This document shows, piece after piece, positions 10,745 to 22,129 of a stretch of DNA of 64,000 bases (its first letter is position 1; every line of letters begins with the position of its first letter). Source of the stretch: Papio anubis. Taxonomy: Eukaryota; Chordata; Mammalia; Primates; Cercopithecidae. Below the pieces are notes generated by a model that ran no database searches, was not told the DNA's origin, and saw only the letters and a program-made list of their open reading frames with translations. The position numbers and the translations under genes were made by a program. Where the stretch lies: NCBI RefSeq assembly GCF_008728515.1, contig NC_044990.1, positions 9,383,156-9,447,155 on the forward strand, read 5' to 3'.

Positions 10745-11112
10745 TGATATGGTTTGGCTCTTGTCCCCATCCAAATCTCATCTCGAATTGCAATCCCTAT
10801 GTGTCAGGGGAGGGACCTGGTAGGTGACTGGATAACGGGTCCAGTTTCCTTTATGGTGTGATAGTGAGTTCTCACGAGATCTGATGGTTTAAAAGTGTGG
10901 CACTTTCCCGCCAACCCCCTGACTTGCTCTCTCTCTCTCTCTCTCCCGCTACCATGTAAGACATGCCTTGCAAGCTTCGCCTTCCACCATAATTGTAAGT
11001 TTCCTGAGGCCTCCCCAGCCATGGGGAACTGTGAGTCAACTCTTTTCCTTAAAAATTATCCAGTCTCAAGGAGTTTTATTAATATATAGCATTGTGAGAA
11101 TGGACTGATACA
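10745..11112 (+). mobile_element. Solitary THE1-type LTR (MaLR)
   Basis: About 368 bases from TGATATGGTTTGGCTCT to GGACTGATACA. It contains CCAAATCTCATCTCGAATTG, TCTCACGAGATCTGATGG, TGAGGCCTCCCCAGCCATG and TTATCCAGTCTCAAG in the order of THE1/MST LTRs. No internal retroviral-like sequence is attached. CAGATG on both sides may be the target duplication. Non-coding. Confidence 0.85.
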
Positions 11113-11132
11113 GATGATTAAATAATAGTTAT

Positions 11133-12177
11133 ATTCTTTTTTTAAAAAATAATTTCAACCTTTATTTTAGATTCAGAGGGTACATATGCAGGTTTGTTAC
11201 ATGAGTATATTATGTGACACTGAGGTTTGGGATTCAGTTAATCCCATCACTGAGGTTGTGAGCATGGTACCTAATAGGTAGTTTTTCAGCCCTTGACTCC
11301 CTCCCTTTCTCCTCCCTCCCTTTCTCCTCCCTCCCTTTCTCCTCCCTCTAGTAGTCTCCAGTGTCTGTTGTTTCCATCTTTATGTCCATGTGTACTCAAT
11401 GTTTAGCCCCCACTTATAAGTGAGAAAATGCAGGATTTGGTTTTCTGTTCCTGCATTAATTCACTTGGGCTAACAGCTTACAGCTGCATCCATGTTGCTG
11501 CAACGGACATGATTTCGTTCTTTTTTATGGCTGGGCAATATTTCATGATGTATGTGTACCACATTTCCTTTATCCAATCCATCATTGATGAACTCCTAGA
11601 TTGATTCCATGGCTTTGCTATTGTGAATAGTGCTGCAGTGAACATACGAGCACATGTGCCTTTTTGGTGGAAAGATTTGTTTTCTTTTGGGTATGTGCCC
11701 AGTAATGGGACTGCTGGGTCAAATGGTAGTTCTAAGTTCTCTGAAGAATCTCCAAACTGCTTTCCACAGTGGCTGGACTAATTTATGTTCTCATCAACAA
11801 TGTATAAGCATTACATTTTCTCTACAGCCTCAACAGCATCTGTTTTTTTTTTTTTTTTACTTTTTAATAATAGCCATTCTGACTACAGTGAGATGGTATC
11901 TCCCTGTGGTTTTAATTTGCATTTCTCTGATGATTAGTGATGTTGAGCATTTTTTCGTGTTTGTTGGCTGCTTGTATGTCTTCTTTTGAGAAGTGTCTGT
12001 TCATGTCCTTTGCCCACTTTTTAATGAAGTTAATTATTTTTTACTCATTGAATTAAGTTCCTTATAGAGTCTGGATATTAGCCCCCTGTCAGATGCACAG
12101 TTTGCAAATATTTTCTCCCATTCTGTAGTTTGTTTACTCTGTTGATAGTTTCTTTTTCTGTGCAGAAGCTCTTTAAA
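11133..12177 (-). mobile_element. LINE-1 3' end (ORF2 tail and 3' UTR), 5'-truncated
   Basis: Plus-strand text is the reverse of an L1 end: TACATATGCAGGTTTGTTAC, CTTATAAGTGAGAAAATGCA, GGGCAATATTTCATGATG, ACTGCTGGGTCAAATGGTAG, TTTGCATTTCTCTGATGATT, TTGCAAATATTTTCTCCCAT. The reverse-transcriptase C-terminal region is broken by stops. A 15-base unit of the TCCCTCCCTTTCTCC type is repeated about three times at 11298-11350 in the polypurine part of the 3' UTR. Confidence 0.92.
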
Positions 12178-12655
12178 TAACACTAATATTCTTGAGGAAC
12201 AGTTCTCTAATGACCCCTTTACACGCTTAAAAATAGTTGAGAACCCCAAAGACTTTTTGCTTATACAGGATATATCCATCAATATTTACAGTCATAGAAA
12301 TTAAATCAGAAAATTATTTATCATTTAAAATAACAAACCCATAATATATCAACATAATTAATATTTTATGAAAGATATATTTTCCAAAACAAAAAAGTTA
12401 GTGAGAAGAGTGGCACTGTTTTACACTTTTAAATGTCCTGAACGTCTGGCTTAGTAGGAGACAGCTAGATCCTCATGTCTGTTTCTGCATTTAATCTGTG
12501 GTGATGAACACGGCATGTACCTTCTGGAAAACTCCACTGTACACTCCTAAGAGAATGACAATGAAAGTTGCAAACAGTGTCTTGGTGTTATTATGAAAAT
12601 GGTTTTGATCTGTGGACCCCCTGAAAGCGTTTTGAGGACCTCAGAGTAGACACTG
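12178..12655. mobile_element. Ancient DNA-transposon-like repeat relic, family not certain
   Basis: GAACAGTTCTCTAATGACCCC near the start and TGTGGACCCCCTGAAAGCG near the end look like decayed terminal repeats. Between them, GAGAACCCCAAAGACTTTTTG, TTTTCCAAAACAAAAAAGTTAG, AGAGTGGCACTGTTTTACA and GGAAAACTCCACTGTACACTC match an old mammalian interspersed repeat I remember only as hAT/MER-like. Confidence 0.45.
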
Positions 12656-13122
12656 TTTAAATAATAAAATATATCTATTTTTGGCTTTGAATGTCAGAAA
12701 GTTCAGAGCTACATTTAGCAATCACTTCAGGCCTGGCATTATAGTCCTTTGCAGCTTTCCTCAACTGCAATCTGTTTGCGACTTGCCCTGTACTACTTTT
12801 TTTGGTGTTAACAGCTCTTGGCCATACTTCTTCTGTGTTTTTACCAGACGTTGCTTCAAATCCTTTGGAAAGCAGGTTGGGTGTTTAACAATATAGGTAA
12901 TTGTGCACATATGCTTATACACATATATTTCAACACAAGTTTAAAATTATACTTTGATTTTGAGTTCAATATCCACCTAGCAAACACACCTCAACAGGAT
13001 GAAAATATATATGATAGTCACATAAAAAATTAAGACACTCCTCAGATTGTCTGAATGCACTTTTTACACAAAGCCCAGAGGATAGGGGTTACATTGCAAG
13101 AAATCTACTACATGAAAAGATT
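12656..13122. other. Intergenic unique sequence
   Basis: AT-rich; no gene or repeat recognised. Confidence 0.5.
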
Positions 13123-13406
13123 GGCTGGGCACGGTGGCTCATGCCTGTAATCCCAGCACTTTGGGAAGCTGAGGTGGGTGGATCGCTTGAGGTCCTGGCC
13201 AACATGGTGAAACTTTGTCTCTACTAAAAATACAAAAATTACCCGGGTGTGGTGGCACATGCCTGTAATCCCAGCTACTGGGGAGGCTGAGGCACGAGAA
13301 TCGCTTGGACCTGGGAGGCGGAGGTTGCAGTGAGCCAAGATTGTGCCATTGCACTCCAGCCTGGGCGAAAAAGCGAAACTCCATCCCTCTCCACACACAA
13401 AAAAAA
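13123..13406 (+). mobile_element. Alu element
   Basis: Forward Alu from GGCTGGGCACGGTGGCTCA with a small deletion after GCTTGAGGTC (text jumps to CTGGCCAACATGG). Confidence 0.92.
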
Positions 13407-13421
13407 GATTCAGCTCAGCTC

Positions 13422-13727
13422 TGGCAGGGCATGGTGACTCACGCCTATAATTCTGGCACTTTGGGAGGCTGAGAAGGGCGGATCACTTGAGGTCAGGAGT
13501 TCCAGACTAGCGTGGCCAACATGGTGAAACCCCATCTCTACTAAAAATACAAAAATTAGCCGGCGGTGGTGGTGGGCGCCTGTAATCTCAGCTACTCAGG
13601 AAGCTGAGGCAGGAGAATTGCTTGAACCTGGGAGGCGGAGGTTGTGGTGAGCTGAGATCACGCCACGGCACTCCAGCCTTGCCAATAGAGCAAGACTCTG
13701 TCTCAAAACAAAACAAAACAAAACAAA
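13422..13727 (+). mobile_element. Alu element
   Basis: Forward Alu from CTGGCAGGGCATGGTGACTC to an AAAACAAAACAAAACAAA tail. Flanks AAAGATTCAGCTC and AAAGATACAGCTC look like a decayed target-site duplication. Confidence 0.92.
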
Positions 13728-14340
13728 GATACAGCTCCATAATAGACAATTTATCATCCCAGAAGTTAGGCAAATAATCAAAATCTCTACAGTGTTTGAA
13801 CTGTTTCTCAAGCCCCCTACTTAGACATTGCCATTTTTCTGTATCAGTAACTAATGTGTTGCCTATAATACACATTTGAAATGTCTGACCTCCGCTCTTC
13901 TCTCTTCTTTCCTGGAGAACTGTCCTCCGGTCATTTATGAGGATGAGTGTCCCCAGATGTACCTGTCTCAGGGAATCCTCTCCCGGGCACACCTGATTGG
14001 ATCAAGCTGTGCACCTGACCCAGGCTGGACAACCAAATTCCCTTTCCCAGGAATCTGGTATTGGACTGAGGACAGCCACTCATCTTTGGCTAATCTCTTG
14101 AGGAGAGAAGATGTAGATGTGATAGTTGTTGAGGGATTATCCTCCGCCCAGCTACTCACAGAGAAGAATGCAGAGACATGAAGCAGAGAAGAAAGCTGGA
14201 GAAGGTGGACTGCCTAGGTTCCTAGCAGCTTCTCGGGCTACCTTGAGGCCATCTGCCCTTGCACTTCATGAGATACCGCTGTACTCTTGTATGTCCCTTA
14301 ATGCTTAAGTCAGCTCAAGTTGATTACTTCCAACCAAAAG
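13728..14340. other. Probable old interspersed repeat, family unresolved
   Basis: The 13900-14340 text (CACCTGACCCAGGCTGGACAACCAAATTC type, later ACTTCCAACCAAAAGGACTT) has the feel of an old mammalian LTR or DNA-transposon repeat. A 101-residue open frame (13876-14181, plus) shows no domain I recognise, so I do not call a gene. Confidence 0.35.
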
Positions 14341-16939
14341 GACTTAACTCAGACAAAGACAAAGCCAAGATGGTTATCTGTGAGGTTTTTTTCTTTATAA
14401 CCAGGTCCCTTACAGCATCCTGGGGAGCACTGTAGGTCCTAAATACACATTATTCACTCTCCGAAGGCTTCCATTAGGCAAAAACATATTCTCATCCAAG
14501 GCCAACTAGACTAGGAAATGGCATTTCTTCTGGCTTTCCATCCCCAGAGGGCAAATGCACAGATGACTGCAGTTAGCAATTGACTCTGTGGGTTAGTATT
14601 TGCTGAGGGCACACACCCAGGGACTTGAATGACAGAAATCCGCAGGTGCCAGGGAGCAGACTGGCAATTATGCCTCCGATCACCTCCCTGTTCTGCCGCC
14701 CTCTAAATCAGCACTGCCCACCGCGGTGACCCTCTGTGACTGGCAGGGCGACTCATTTTTAAAGGGCCAATTTTTAACAGCTGGAAACAATAAACGTCGT
14801 GGGAGGTGAAGATGCTGGGAGAACTGATTTCTCCTTCACTGTTTTCAAAAGTCAAAAGATGCCGGGTGTAATGGCAACAGCTACAGAAAGTCAGCACAAC
14901 CCCTGCCACGGAGCAGCTGTGTGATGGCGGCTTCCCCAGTCCCCCTCCCTGGGCCTCGGTTCTTACAGCTGCAAAATGAGGAGGTAGAATGAGATGCTCT
15001 TTAATATCCCTTTCATCTTCAACTTTCTACAATTTTTGTAAGCTGGAAAGATTTACACAGAACTTCATCTTGATTTTATTACTTGTAGTTCATCTTCTTG
15101 TGACAGAGCCAGCGGCAGCTTGTGCATGTGTGCATGTGAAAGTAAGTGGCTCGCTCTCTCTGAGATGATTTAAGAGGTGGTGAAAACCCAGAGTACCTCC
15201 TTCAGTGTTCTGCCGTAGCCAGGCCTGAAGCTCCCCTGCCCCAGAGCCAGACTTGGGATCCAGGTATCATTTATCTACGTCAAAAGGCAAACATGTACAC
15301 TGTCCATTGTTTTCCCAGAACATAATAGCCTGGACTTGCCTCTGGGGTCCCCAGGAATGATACTAGGCCTGGGATCCAGCAGAGGCCAGGAAAGGTCTCT
15401 GGCACAGGGTACTGTGGCGGCAGACAGGCCTGGGCAGTAAGTAGTGTGTACAGGGTAGCCCGTGAGTGGCAAGAAGCTCCAAGGTGGGGGACAGCCCTGA
15501 GCCAACTGCATGCAGTAGGGAACTGGGCTGTCAGCTGCAGGCACTGCACTAAGCTTTGCTTCACTTTGCTCACCAGATCCTCGTGCTCCTCTTCAGAGCC
15601 CAGCAGGAAGAGAGTCTCTAACTATCCTCCAGGGCCCCCTCTACAATATCAGGAAAGCCTGACATTAGGCCCCAGTAAGAGTAGGAATTCCTTAGCAGCA
15701 GCCTTGGCTCTAGCTTCTGCCTTCTAGACTGTCGTGACAAAAAGACTAGGGATAGTTGGCCATGCTGGAGAAAATGGTCATTCTGTTGTGAATGAAGCAG
15801 TTGCCTGGAACCACTGAAGCCCCTCCCCTGTGGTCCTTCCTTTGTAGGAGCTGTCGAGGAGAGCTGGCTTCCTTCTTCGCTTGGTTGGCATCCTGAGGAG
15901 CCATAGATCCACTGTCCCCATGCCCCAAAACAAGGGTTGGGTGTTGTGTGGTATAGTAAGCCTTTTGGCGGCTTCAGTTTTTACCCTTAAAAAAATGGAG
16001 AAGGGATAACACAAGGAGACCCTCCCAGAGCTCCTACGGGATATTTAATTATCAATATGGCGGCTACACTAGTTTAGAAATAAATGAACTATCAGATAGC
16101 ACCCTAAGGTATTATCCCACCACACGGCGTCTTAAACGCCGATTTCTCTGTGCTCTATGGGAACACGTGTAGACATTTGATTTGAGAACCAGGCTTCCCA
16201 CTGACTTCCTTAGCAGGCTGGGATGTCAAATCTTTCTCACTTTTGGGGAGGATTAGGGTGTCTTCTGGGTTCGTATGAGTGTGTAGATGTTAAGTGGTAG
16301 TAAAAATAGCAACTGAAGCAAAAAAAAAAAAAAATCCTTAGTGGGATCTCGAAACCTTTAAAAAGAAACTATCGGAGGGGCCTAACAGTATCAGGTGTGT
16401 TTCATAGTTGCTGGGGAGCAGCAGCAAAGGGACATACATTCACGCTAGACTAAGAATGTCCCATCATCATTACTCCTGGACACCCACATCCTTAGGCTCC
16501 AGGTTAGGCCCCTTATAAAATATTGTGTGGGCCAGGAATCCCACGAATTCCCAGAAGAACGGGAATTTGGGGAATTGTTTTTAATCCCGTTGGGGAGTCC
16601 AGTAACTCTGCACATGGATACCAGTCTTGTTTGGTCACAGGGAATTTCCCTGAAGAGCCACAAAGAGACTTGGGTTAACCAGAGAGGACAGCTCTTCAAG
16701 TACCCACTGTGGAGGAAGTAGAGGATTTCAGAAACTCGGGCTAATGAACCCGCCTCAGGAACGTCCTGAGGGGTAAAGATCCGCTGTGTCCATGGTGAAA
16801 TGTGAGCGTGAGAGAACTGTAGGGACATACATATCCACCTGCGGCAAGCCTACCTGCCTATCCTCCAAACGCGGTGTCCCTTCACTCTGCCCCAAAGCTG
16901 AACCCTTTTGTATTACGCCTCCCAAATACGAAGTTGTCC
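14341..16939. other. Intergenic, mostly unique
   Basis: About 2.6 kb with no gene I can support. 14925-15030 (CTGGGCCTCGGTTCTTACAG, TGCAAAATGAGGAGGTAGAA) resembles a MIR fragment. A poly-A run lies at 16320-16334. Short open frames on both strands show no family resemblance. Confidence 0.5.
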
Positions 16940-17150
16940 CATAGCATGGGTTTTGGAGTCTGAGGTTTGAGTCCTCATCGGCTGCAAAGAGCTGTGTGGT
17001 CATGGCCAAGTCACTTAGCCCATCCAGGTCTGTCTCCCCGTGTGTAAAATGGGAGTAAGGAGGGCTCAATTGTTCTAAGGATTAAATGCAACCAAGCTGG
17101 CAAAGTTTAAGCTCGGTGCCCACGTGTTAGCTGTTTATGGTGTGCCTGCT
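16940..17150 (+). mobile_element. MIR SINE
   Basis: The MIR core order is visible: GGTTTTGGAGTCTGAGGTTTG, GCTGTGTGGTCATGGCCAAG, TCACTTAGCCCATCC, GTAAAATGGGAGTAAGG, AAGGATTAAATGCAA. Confidence 0.8.
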
Positions 17151-17580
17151 GTAGGCCAGGCCTGCCGCTGGAGACGCAGGCATTATGCTCCCTGCACATG
17201 ACCCATACCCCATCTCCGCTACACGCGCCCTCGCTCAGGCGCGTGTCCCACTACGGATGCGGATAGCGATCATCCTTTCTGGCGGCAAAAGTCCCGCCCC
17301 GTTTCCTTCCCCGGGCTTCTGTTGTCCAGGCCACCTTGGCGTTATCAAGGCTACCCGATCTTTACAGCCACCTCCCTCTGCGCAGGCATCCAAATAGGAA
17401 ATTCCGCTATCAAGGAACCTTCTATCCATCCACCTGCCACCAACACGAACCTGCTGTCTTGTTCTCTGGCCTCTCTCCCGCTCAGTCCCCTTTTGCGCCC
17501 TCATTTTTCTGTCTAAAATAAAACGGACCGCTGCCCTTTTTATCTGTACTAAGTTTCAGGAGCAGAATATTTGTTAAACT
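17151..17580. other. Flank of the CpG island
   Basis: Unique sequence of rising GC content leading into the island. No gene recognised. Confidence 0.45.
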
Positions 17581-17835
17581 GAGCAGAGCAGAGCGCGCTG
17601 CCCCCGGGGCTGGGGCGTGCGCACGGGCCCTTATGTAAGGCCGGGCCTTCCCGGGGAAGAGCGAAGGCTCCGGGAAGGGAAGCACCGGCGGCGCAGCCCG
17701 GCCTGGAGGACAGTCCCCGGGGCGGGGAGTGGTGTGAGCCGCGGCGCCGCAGCAAACTTTCCTCCTCTGAATTCTTGACCGAGAGCCTTGGAACCACATT
17801 CTGCCCAAATCTGTACACGCCGCAGCCAGGGAGCC

Positions 17836-18175
17836 GCCCGCCGCCGGGGGAGCGGAGTGGGGAAAGAGGGGTGGAGAGGGGAGCGGGGGGCAGGTGGGGG
17901 AGGGCGGAGGAGGTGGAAAGTAGAGGAGCGGAGGGGAGGAGGAGGGAGAGGAGCATGGAGAGGTGGGGCGGGAAGGAGGGGGAAGGGGCAGACGGGGGAT
18001 GTGGGAGGGGAGAGAAAGTGGAGGTGGGGGCGGGAAGGAGGAGGTGGGAGAGGGGAAAGCGGGGGAAGGGGAAGGTGGGGCGGGCGGAGGTGGGGGCAGA
18101 AAGTGGGGAGGAGCGGGGAGGGCGAGCGCCGCGGGTGGGCACGCGGCCCCGGGGAGCGGCGGGCGGGCGAAGCAA
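17836..18175 (+). repeat. Purine-rich GGGGAGG tract with G-quadruplex potential
   Basis: A long strand-biased tract of GGGGAGG, GGAGG and GGGGAAGG words with few pyrimidines. Many runs of three or more G lie close together, giving strong G4 and triplex potential on the plus strand. Confidence 0.85.
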
Positions 18176-18310
18176 GTTCCTTAGTTTCTCCCAAGCCCGG
18201 GAACTGTTGGACGGGCGGGAGCGCCGGGCTACCTGGAAGGCGTCTCCGGGTTTCGCGAGCGCCACGGAGCTTTCCTGCAGCCGCTAAATAAATAAATAAC
18301 CACGGACGCT

Positions 18311-18470
18311 CGCCCCGCCCAGGCCCGCCCATCCCCGCCCACCCCGCCCCGGCCAGCCCCGGCCAGCCCCGGCCAGCCCCGGCCAGCCCCGGCCAGCCTT
18401 GCCCGGCTCGGCTCAGCCCAGCTCGGTTCGGCTCAGCCTGGCTCAGCCTAGTTCAGCCCAGCTCCCTGGC
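18311..18470 (+). repeat. Decamer minisatellite with changing unit
   Basis: Successive 10-base units stay in register from about 18311 to 18470. First come AGGCCCGCCC, ATCCCCGCCC and ACCCCGCCCC. Then GGCCAGCCCC occurs four times exactly and once as GGCCAGCCTT (18351-18400). Then the GCTCAGCCCA/GCTCGGTTCG/GCTCAGCCTG family runs to about 18460. The unit drifts while the period is kept. Confidence 0.85.
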
Positions 18471-18524
18471 CGCGGCGGCGGCGGTGGCTGCGGTGGCTGC
18501 GGTGGTGGCGGCGGCGGCGCAGGC
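18471..18524 (+). repeat. GGC/GGT triplet-rich tract
   Basis: GCGGCGGCGGCGGTGGCT and GCGGTGGTGGCGGCGGCG: a short interrupted GGN repeat directly after the decamer array. Confidence 0.8.
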
Positions 18525-18620
18525 AGGGCTGGGCGCTCGGGGAGCTCCGCGCGCGGGGCAGCTTCCCCGTGACCCGCGGCCGCGCAGCTCAGGGAACTCA
18601 GCTCCGTGAGGCTTCCGGGA

Positions 18621-19427
18621 GAGGGGAAAGGCTGTTCTCCTTTGATGCTCTTTGGTTTTACAGTGGAAAACTACAATTAAAAAAACATAGCCATGAAAAT
18701 AAGTGAGATTAGAACCTGCCGGCTTCACTTCCTGGAGGCTTTTTGTTGTGTCTTGAAACTAGGATCTTTGCGGGCCATCCCTGTAAGTGCCTTTTTAATC
18801 CATTCACACGGATGCTTGTGCGTCTCTGCCGCGTTTAACATCGGTCAGCGGGTGACACTGCGTTAATTTGCTCTGGTGATGATTTCTGCTTTGCTAGTTT
18901 AGCACTGCCTCGCTTGATGACACGTAATAAATGCACACACGTTGCAAAACTTAGGACACAGGGAGGGGCACCTTTTTAACTCTGCCATAAAATAGATAAG
19001 AAAATCTCTTCTAAAGCAATGCCAATATTGGGAAAATGGTTTATTATTTAGACTGTGGAGATATTAAAAACAACAACAAAACCTAATTAATTATAGCCAT
19101 TCTACATAAAGTAACATGATAAAATCATTAAATAATAGCAATGACAAAACTCAATTTGTTGTTCTAAACTTACTGTTTTAGAATGTTTATCGTGTCATAT
19201 ATAGTAAATCACATATCTAGTTTTTGTGCATGTGTGTCAGAGAGAGAGAGACAGACATGGATAACTTCTGCTCTGAAACACAGCAGGTTTAAGGCTTCAG
19301 TACAGAGAAGTTCCATGTGGAAAATCTCCAAATACAATTACAATAAAGGAGATACAATACAGAGTGTTATTAAACTGGAGGTTCTTCCCCCAGAGAGTTT
19401 ACTCTAGTTTCCTTTAAAATAAACTAG
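18621..19427. other. Flank of CpG island, no gene
   Basis: Unique AT-rich sequence. A donor-like CCCT/GTAAGTGC occurs at 18779-18786 on the plus strand. Nothing else recognised apart from a short AGAGAGAGAG run at 19240-19251. Confidence 0.45.
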
Positions 19428-19710
19428 GGCCGGGTGTGGTGGCTCAACGCCTATAATCCCAGCACTTTGGGAGGCTGAGGCAGGGGGATCATTTGGATCC
19501 AGGAGTTCAAGAGCAGCCTTGGCAACATAGCGAAACTCCGTCTCTAAAAAATTACAATATTAGCCGGGCGTGGTGGTGCACACCTGTAGTCCCAGCTATT
19601 AGGGAGGCTGAGGCGGGAGGATGGCTTGAGCCTGGGAAGTGGAGGTTGCAGTGAGCCAAGATAGCACCACTGCACTCCAGCCAGACCTTGTCTCAAAAAA
19701 ATAAAATAAA
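19428..19710 (+). mobile_element. Alu element
   Basis: Forward Alu from GGCCGGGTGTGGTGGCTCAA to AAAAAAATAAAATAAACT. AAAATAAACT flanks both ends as target-site duplication. Confidence 0.93.
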
Positions 19711-20590
19711 CTGAAAGGCCAAGGAATCATACATTTAAAATTGGCCAGTGCTCATTAAAGATCACTCAAAAACCAGAATTAGGCATCCTTACGGTGGGAA
19801 GGTGGGCAATAAAAAGACGCAATCCCAATTTACAAAAATTTGGCCTTCAGGCCACATCTGATACACTTGCATAAAATCAAAAGATGATGCAATGCATGTT
19901 TTCCTAAATTAAACCAGAAATAGTGGTAGGGATATACCTTCATGCCAGCAGATGCACAGACAGGTTCTGATGGAAACCGTTTTAACTAAACCATGTCCCA
20001 GTTACTTTATGTAGCTTAGCGAGCTGGGATTTGTATGTTCCCAACTAGAGGGTGCATGCTGGAGCTCCATGGGCCTGAACTTGTCTTCCAGACCTGTTTG
20101 TTTGGCCTGCAGGGTGTAGTTTAAACTTTTGAATTAGTTATGGATATTTTGAAATTGTTATGTTTCACATGGAAAGCTGGACTTTAGGCTTCTCTGAAAC
20201 ATGAGAAGACCCAGCCACCCTGGGTGGGACTGTTGGTGGGAGCCAACAGCGGTGTTAGGTGTGAGGGTGACAGTCTGCACCTCTCCAGCTGTCTTCCCCC
20301 ACCTCTGCCTTCACTCTGCTAAGGCACTTGTCCACTCTGCACATGTGAATTTTCTAAAAATTAGTCCTGGTTCAGACAAACCACTGCACCCAGTGCTTGG
20401 ACGTCTTACTAGGATTATTAAAGTCATAGATGACTTTGACACTCTAGGATCTAGAATTATGTAATGTTAAAACCTCAAATCTCGATTTCTGGAGATTCAT
20501 TTAGGCAGATTCAACCAAACAGAGGCTGAATGTACATTTCCTGAAGGCAGGCACAACGTGATGTCCTGGTTTCCTGGATTCTGCATTCCT
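19711..20590. other. Intergenic unique sequence
   Basis: No gene or nameable repeat seen. Confidence 0.5.
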
Positions 20591-20890
20591 CTAAGGTGCC
20601 ATGAGATGTAGGAGAGTGTGTGGTCTCTGAAATTAAGCTCAGGAATTTGGATCCCCAATAGTTACTTGCCATTCAGTGTAAAGCAAGTTATATACTATCT
20701 CTGAGCTTGTTTCCTCAAACACAGATAGTTATAATCAAACTACCTCTGTGGATTATTGCATATTAAATTACTGTATGTAAGTCTGCTCAAGAGTTTGCAG
20801 CAAATTTAAAATTAAATAAATAAATAAAATTACTATATGTGAAAGCATCATGAACAGTACCTGGCCCACAGTGACCACCCAAAATAGTTG
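20591..20890 (+). mobile_element. MIR SINE relic
   Basis: Decayed MIR order: GTGTGGTCTCTGAAATTAAG, AAAGCAAGTTATATACTATC, TCTGAGCTTGTTTCCTCA, then CAGTACCTGGCCCACAGTG. A short (AAAT)n run interrupts it at 20808-20828. Confidence 0.6.
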
Positions 20891-20917
20891 TTTCTCTTGC
20901 TCTTGGGATTTCAGTTT

Positions 20918-21172
20918 CTGGAGTGCAGTCAATCATAGCTCACTGCAGCGTCAACCTCCTGGGCTCAGTGATCTTCCTTCCCGGTCCCGCCTCCCGAGTA
21001 GCTAGGATTACAGGTGTATGCTACCATGCCCACCTAATTTTTAATTTTTTATTTGTAGATACCAGGTCTCACTATGTTGCCCAGGCTGGTCTTGAACTGG
21101 CCTCAAGCAATCCTCCTACCTCAGCCTCCCAAAGTGCTAGGATTACAGGCATGAGCCACAGTGCCCAATTCT
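20918..21172 (-). mobile_element. Alu element, old J-like, tail end missing
   Basis: Reverse Alu lacking the poly-T end: begins TCTGGAGTGCAGTCAATCAT, keeps both monomers, ends GAGCCACAGTGCCCAATT. CTCACTGCAGCGTCAACCTCC is J-like. Confidence 0.87.
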
Positions 21173-21837
21173 TGGATACCTGCTTTACATTCCCGTGTCT
21201 GTTCTCTCCCTCAGGATTTTGATTCAAGAAGTCTCAATGGGGCCTGAAGGTTAACATTTTAACGTTTAATCCTGGGGGAGGAGTTCTCAGACCACACTCT
21301 GACAATGCCCATCCTGGATTGGCCACAGTTGTTCAATTAGATGAGTCAGAGAACAAAGAAATAGGCCCTGGCTGATTCCCTGGCTGGTCCTGGCCAGCAT
21401 GCTGATCCTGCAGCTCCATTGGATGCACTGCTTGGCTCCCAATTGTCTACTTACCAGTTCATGCATATTTATTGAGCACCTACTAGAAACATAGTGAGGC
21501 AGGCACTTGAAGTAGTTCCTGTTCTCAGTGAGATTGGGAATGGAATACAAAGCCCAGGGCCTGGCATTGGGCTCCAGTCCCTCCCTTTCCTACCACTCAC
21601 CATTCAATACCATCTCTAATGCCTTCTTCCCAAAGACAGTCGCTCCTCCCCGCCCAGCGCCATGCATTCTCATGCCATATTACTGAGTCTTGGATAACAG
21701 TTACTTTTGCATTACATGCAGACACTTAACATAGTACTGTTTAGGTGTTCCTCACATACTTGTGGGACTTAATTTCCTTGGACAAATCTGTCTTCTGAAA
21801 CTTCAGCTTATGTTTATTCACTTATCAAATATTTATG
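21173..21837. other. Intergenic with L2-like scrap
   Basis: 21440-21545 (TTTATTGAGCACCTACTAGA ... GCAGGCACTTGAAG) resembles an old L2-age repeat. The rest is unique with no gene. Confidence 0.4.
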
Positions 21838-22129
21838 GGCTGGGCAGGGTTTTCACGCCTGTAATCCCAGCACTTTGGGAGGCCAAGGCGGGCAGATCAC
21901 CTGAGGTCAGGAGTTTGAGACCAGCCTGGCCAACATGGTGAAACCCGTCTCTGCTAAAAATAACAAAAATTAGCCGGGCGTGCCTGGAATCCCAGCTACT
22001 CCAGAGGCCAAAGCAGGAGAATCGCTTGAACCTGGGAGGCGGATGTTGCAGTGAGCCAAGATTGCGCCATTGCACTCCAGCCTGGGTGATAAGAACGAAA
22101 CTCTTGTCAAAAAAAAAAAAAAAAAAAAA
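21838..22129 (+). mobile_element. Alu element with right-arm deletion
   Basis: Forward Alu from GGGCTGGGCAGGGTTTTCAC. The second monomer loses part of its start (GGGCGTGCCTGGAATCCC). It ends in about 20 A. Confidence 0.91.

Larger units (their letters stand above)
17581..18620. promoter_or_regulatory. CpG island of unassigned transcript
   Basis: About 1 kb of high GC and dense CpG with SmaI- and NotI-like sites, a 340-base purine tract and a decamer minisatellite. It is 41 kb from the HMGB1 promoter and 6 kb from the UBE2L3 retrocopy. A GTAAGT donor-like site at 18783 on the plus strand could close a first exon, but no downstream exon is identified. Open frames of 160-240 residues on both strands are low-complexity Gly/Arg/Glu or Pro/Ser/Leu frames and are not taken as genes. 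It may be a lncRNA promoter or distal regulatory island. Confidence 0.6.

Noticed and set aside
11133..12177. Possible active LINE-1 reverse transcriptase
   Set aside because: Only the 3' kilobase is present and it is broken by stops.
13876..14181. 101-residue open frame on the plus strand
   Set aside because: No family, no splice context, and the region looks like an old repeat.
17549..18332. Open frames of 160-240 residues in the 17.6-18.6 kb island
   Set aside because: Low-complexity Gly/Arg/Glu or Pro/Ser/Leu frames produced by the purine tract.
18311..18470. Possible CRISPR-like repeat array
   Set aside because: Units are only 10 bases with no spacers; it is a minisatellite in a primate nuclear genome.
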